Below are positions 5,055 through 7,283 of a DNA stretch of 7,283 nucleotides, piece after piece. Below the pieces are notes generated by a model. That model saw only the letters and a program-made list of their open reading frames with translations. It was not told the origin of the DNA and made no database searches. Origin of the DNA: Synergistaceae bacterium. Its GTDB lineage: Bacteria; Synergistota; Synergistia; Synergistales; Aminobacteriaceae. Where the stretch lies: NCBI GenBank assembly GCA_017475805.1, contig JAFVEW010000196.1:1-7283 (forward strand), in the 5' to 3' direction. A program made the translations under genes and the position numbers. Within the stretch, counting starts at the first letter, position 1, and the number at the start of each line of letters is the position of its first letter.

Positions 5055-6548
5055 ATGGAAGCATTACGTTACATGTCTATAATTTTTACAGAACCTTGGC
5101 TTATCGCTCTCGTTGCTGCAGGAACATGCGCGGGAGTTTACGTTGGAGCAATCCCGGGACTTTCAGGAACAATGGCGGTCTCGCTTTTAGTTTCATTCAC
5201 TTTTGGATGGGAACAACACTGCGCACTTGCCGTTATGGTCGGCGTATATGTAGGCTCAGTCTTCGGCGGCTCACGTTCAGCGATTTTGTTGAACATTCCC
5301 GGAGCTCCTGCGGCAGTTGCTACGGCTCTTGACGGCTACGCTCTTGCTAAACAGGGACGTGCAGGCGAGGCTATGGGGCTTGCAACTTCTCAGTCAGTTA
5401 TCGGAACTTTGCTCGGAGTTTTAGCTCTTGCGACTTGTGCTCCTTTAGTAGCAGGTATCGCAAGAAACTTTCACTCGATTGACTACTTAATGCTCTCTTT
5501 AATGGGCTTAATGATGGTTGGCTCCCTCAGCGGCCGTTCTGTTCGTTTTGGATTAATCGCGGGCTGTATCGGAATATTTTTAGGCTGCGTAGGCGTTGAC
5601 GGTCAAACAGCTGTAAAAAGATTTACATTTAATATAGTCTATCTTAATTCCGGCGTTGATTACGTTGTCGCAATGATAGGACTTTTCGGAGCTTCTGAAG
5701 CCTTGAGTCAGATTACAGACATGAAAGCCACGCCCGTTAAGCAGAAAGTCGATAAGATTTTGCCTTCATGGGTAGAGTCAATGAAATATCTTGGCCTAAC
5801 GATAAAATCCTCGATAATAGGCGTTTTAGTCGGAGCTTTGCCTGGAGCAGGCGGAGATATTGCAGCATTATTGAGCTACGACCAAGCTAAAAGAAGCGTC
5901 AAAAATCCTTCTGCGCCGTTTGGTAAAGGAGCAGTCGAAGGAATTATCGCGCCAGAAAGTGCAAACAATGCCGCAATCGGCGGAGCTTTTATTCCTATGC
6001 TTACTCTGGGAATTCCCGGCGACGCAGTTACGGCAGTTTTAATCAGCGCGCTGACTATTCAAGGCTTGAGACCGGGACCAAATTTAATTTCGCAAACTCC
6101 TGATTTATTTTGGCTCATTGTTGTTTGCTTATTAGCTGCTTCTTTCTTCCTGCTTGTTTTTGGATTGACAGGTATAAAAGCATTCACAAAAATTGTTGAA
6201 GTTCCGAAGGGAATTTTAATGCCCACGATTTTAATTCTTTCAGTAATCGGAGCTTACGCGATAAGAAACAGCGTCTATGATATTTTATGGATGTTCGGCT
6301 TCGGAATAATCGGCTATTTCTTAAAGAGATTTAATTATCCAATCGCGCCTATAGTCTTGGGAGTTATTTTAACGAGACTCTGTGAAGAAAATTATCGCCG
6401 AGGTGTTATGCTTCAAGGCGGCTCAGTCATGGGAATGCTGGGAAGTATTTTCACAAGCTATATTTCAATCGCGCTTTTTGTCCTTCTTGTTGTCCTTTTC
6501 GTAACACAGACGGAAGCCTATAAAAATTGGAAAGCAAAACGAAATTAA
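5055..6548 (+). CDS. tctA: TTT-family large membrane subunit (TctA family)
   Basis: This is the substrate-translocating inner-membrane subunit of the tripartite tricarboxylate transporter. It is driven by an ion gradient and supplied by the periplasmic TctC protein. The 497 residues match the family length of about 500 and contain about ten to twelve hydrophobic helices. The two TctA repeats are visible: GAIPGLSGT (31-39) in the first half and GALPGAGGD (260-268) in the second. Other family blocks are NIPGAPAAVATALDGYALAK (80-99), SYDQAKRS (274-281), APESANNA (299-306) and LGIPGD (318-323). AAGGAGAG (5037-5044) is the ribosome site, and the ATG directly precedes a short amphipathic stretch and the first helix. 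It ends in a basic tail (KNWKAKRN), consistent with a cytoplasmic end. It is the last gene of aroD-tctC-tctB-tctA, and a terminator follows. Substrate cannot be derived from TctA sequence alone. Confidence 0.96.
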   Translation: MEALRYMSIIFTEPWLIALVAAGTCAGVYVGAIPGLSGTMAVSLLVSFTFGWEQHCALAVMVGVYVGSVFGGSRSAILLNIPGAPAAVATALDGYALAKQGRAGEAMGLATSQSVIGTLLGVLALATCAPLVAGIARNFHSIDYLMLSLMGLMMVGSLSGRSVRFGLIAGCIGIFLGCVGVDGQTAVKRFTFNIVYLNSGVDYVVAMIGLFGASEALSQITDMKATPVKQKVDKILPSWVESMKYLGLTIKSSIIGVLVGALPGAGGDIAALLSYDQAKRSVKNPSAPFGKGAVEGIIAPESANNAAIGGAFIPMLTLGIPGDAVTAVLISALTIQGLRPGPNLISQTPDLFWLIVVCLLAASFFLLVFGLTGIKAFTKIVEVPKGILMPTILILSVIGAYAIRNSVYDILWMFGFGIIGYFLKRFNYPIAPIVLGVILTRLCEENYRRGVMLQGGSVMGMLGSIFTSYISIALFVLLVVLFVTQTEAYKNWKAKRN

Positions 6549-6561
6549 TAAATTAAAATTT

Positions 6562-6615
6562 AGGGATTAGGAATAGTTTTTTTTGAGTTCCTAATTCCCT
6601 TTTCTATTATTTTTT
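6562..6615 (+). terminator. Rho-independent terminator of the aroD-tctCBA operon
   Basis: AGGGATTAGGAA (6562-6573) pairs with TTCCTAATTCCCT (6588-6600) with a single-base bulge and a 14-base loop. TTTTCTATTATTTTTT follows up to 6615. It starts 13 bases after the tctA stop, so it should end the operon and separate it from the next gene. Confidence 0.8.
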
Positions 6616-6620
6616 CACGA

Positions 6621-6626
6621 TATAAT
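6621..6626 (+). promoter_or_regulatory. Possible -10 element for the downstream binding-protein gene
   Basis: A perfect TATAAT lies 52 bases before the start codon and just after the upstream terminator. The expected -35 region (about 6598-6604) overlaps the terminator tail and is a poor match, so the promoter is weak, activator-dependent or misplaced in AT-rich DNA. Confidence 0.4.
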
Positions 6627-6678
6627 ATAAATTTAAGAATATAAATATAAATTCTAAGTTGAAAGGAATTTTTATATC

Positions 6679-7283
6679 ATGAAAAAAATTTTATGCGTGA
6701 TACTTTTATTGATTTTTGTTTCATCTGCTTTTGCTGATGATTTTCGCGTAGGAGTTCTTGCTCAGCTCAATATGACCGAAGAAGAATATAAAAATTTCGT
6801 ACTTGAAGGACGCGAAACAGTAGGCTTTAATTTCTTAAGCCATGAAAACGAGGATTTCCGTTATTATGATTCACTCTTAACTATGCAAATGGCTTTGAAC
6901 GCCGGAGAAATTGGCGAAGTCCAGCTTCCTGAGGTTGTCGGTGAATATTTTGCAAACTCAAACCCCTCTTACACCGTATCTTGCGTATCTCAAGTCAGGC
7001 CGACTTATTTGGCTTTTGGCTTTTTAGAAAAGAATGAAGAACTGCGTGATAAATTTAATGCCGCTTTGCAATCTATGAGGGAAGACGGAACTCTTGAAAA
7101 AATGAGTCTTGATTTCATTGAAAATTTTAGAAACGCGAACATGAAGCTGATTTCGCCAAAAAAATTCGACGGTGCAGAGAGAATCAGAGTTGCATTAACC
7201 GGCGACCTGCCGCCCATCGATTTTATTGCTCCTGACGGCACTCCTGCAGGTTTCAACGTGGCAATAATTTCTGAAATAGGTAA
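6679..7283 (+). CDS. Secreted solute-binding protein, tandem SBP_bac_3-like, 3' truncated by the window end
   Basis: The frame is open from ATG at 6679 to the window end (201 codons plus two bases, no stop), so the C-terminal part is missing. AAAGGA (6662-6667) is the ribosome site. MKKILCVILLLIFVSSAFA is a signal peptide with likely cleavage after Ala19; Cys6 lies in the hydrophobic core and is not a lipobox. Residues 20-163 resemble a shortened family 3 solute-binding domain: a first strand FRVGVLAQL, then the hinge-proximal YYDSLLTMQMALNAGEIGEVQLP (62-84), and a closing helix ELRDKFNAALQSMREDGTLEKM (121-142). A second domain then begins at about 168 with RIRVALTGDLPPIDFIAPDG and AGFNVAIISEIG, the usual start of amino-acid-type binding proteins. 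It is likely a periplasmic receptor of an ABC uptake system or a two-domain sensor. The ligand is unknown. No permease gene is visible, and the terminator upstream sets it apart from the tct operon. Confidence 0.82.
   Translation, partial: MKKILCVILLLIFVSSAFADDFRVGVLAQLNMTEEEYKNFVLEGRETVGFNFLSHENEDFRYYDSLLTMQMALNAGEIGEVQLPEVVGEYFANSNPSYTVSCVSQVRPTYLAFGFLEKNEELRDKFNAALQSMREDGTLEKMSLDFIENFRNANMKLISPKKFDGAERIRVALTGDLPPIDFIAPDGTPAGFNVAIISEIG

Noticed and set aside
5096..5332. Plus-strand 78-codon alternative frame inside tctA
   Set aside because: It overlaps the TctA motifs GAIPGLSGT and NIPGAP in another frame; the composition is arginine- and serine-rich, as frame-shift shadows tend to be.
7005..7256. 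Minus-strand open frame of 83 codons near the window end
   Set aside because: The opposite strand encodes a convincing signal-peptide binding protein through the same region; the minus frame has no family features.

Overview
The window is moderately AT-rich bacterial DNA with closely spaced genes, purine-rich Shine-Dalgarno sites and uracil-tailed hairpins. It reads as an anaerobic, probably gut-associated bacterium. A tripartite tricarboxylate transporter (TTT) set, a PTS-type dihydroxyacetone kinase and a two-part solute-binding protein together fit Synergistota (a low-GC member of Synergistaceae). That placement is family-level inference, with Negativicutes or other Firmicutes as alternatives.

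Layout. (1) Positions 1-1571, plus strand: the 3' end of dhaL, then dhaM and dhaK. These are the three parts of a phosphoenolpyruvate-dependent dihydroxyacetone kinase, in the order L-M-K. (2) Positions 1531-2424, minus strand: a LysR-family regulator whose 3' end overlaps the dhaK 3' end by 41 bp. (3) Positions 2425-2575: a divergent control region with a good minus-strand promoter for the regulator and two dyads suitable as operators. (4) Positions 2576-6548, plus strand: a four-gene operon of a type I 3-dehydroquinate dehydratase (aroD-like) followed by the three TTT genes in the order binding protein (TctC), small membrane subunit (TctB), large membrane subunit (TctA). A hairpin with a T-rich tail lies between tctC and tctB, and a terminator follows tctA. 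(5) From 6679 to the window end, plus strand: the 5' part of a secreted solute-binding protein with a shortened first domain and the beginning of a second one.

How the genes may work together. The Dha genes would phosphorylate dihydroxyacetone to dihydroxyacetone phosphate using phosphate passed from PTS proteins encoded elsewhere. The LysR gene, the dehydratase and the transporter look like one regulated cassette. The TctCBA system would import a small carboxylate, and the co-transcribed dehydratase suggests a cyclohexane carboxylate related to quinate, shikimate or 3-dehydroquinate. The substrate is inferred from context only. No mobile element, CRISPR array, tRNA or rRNA was seen, and no intergenic stretch exceeds 300 bases.
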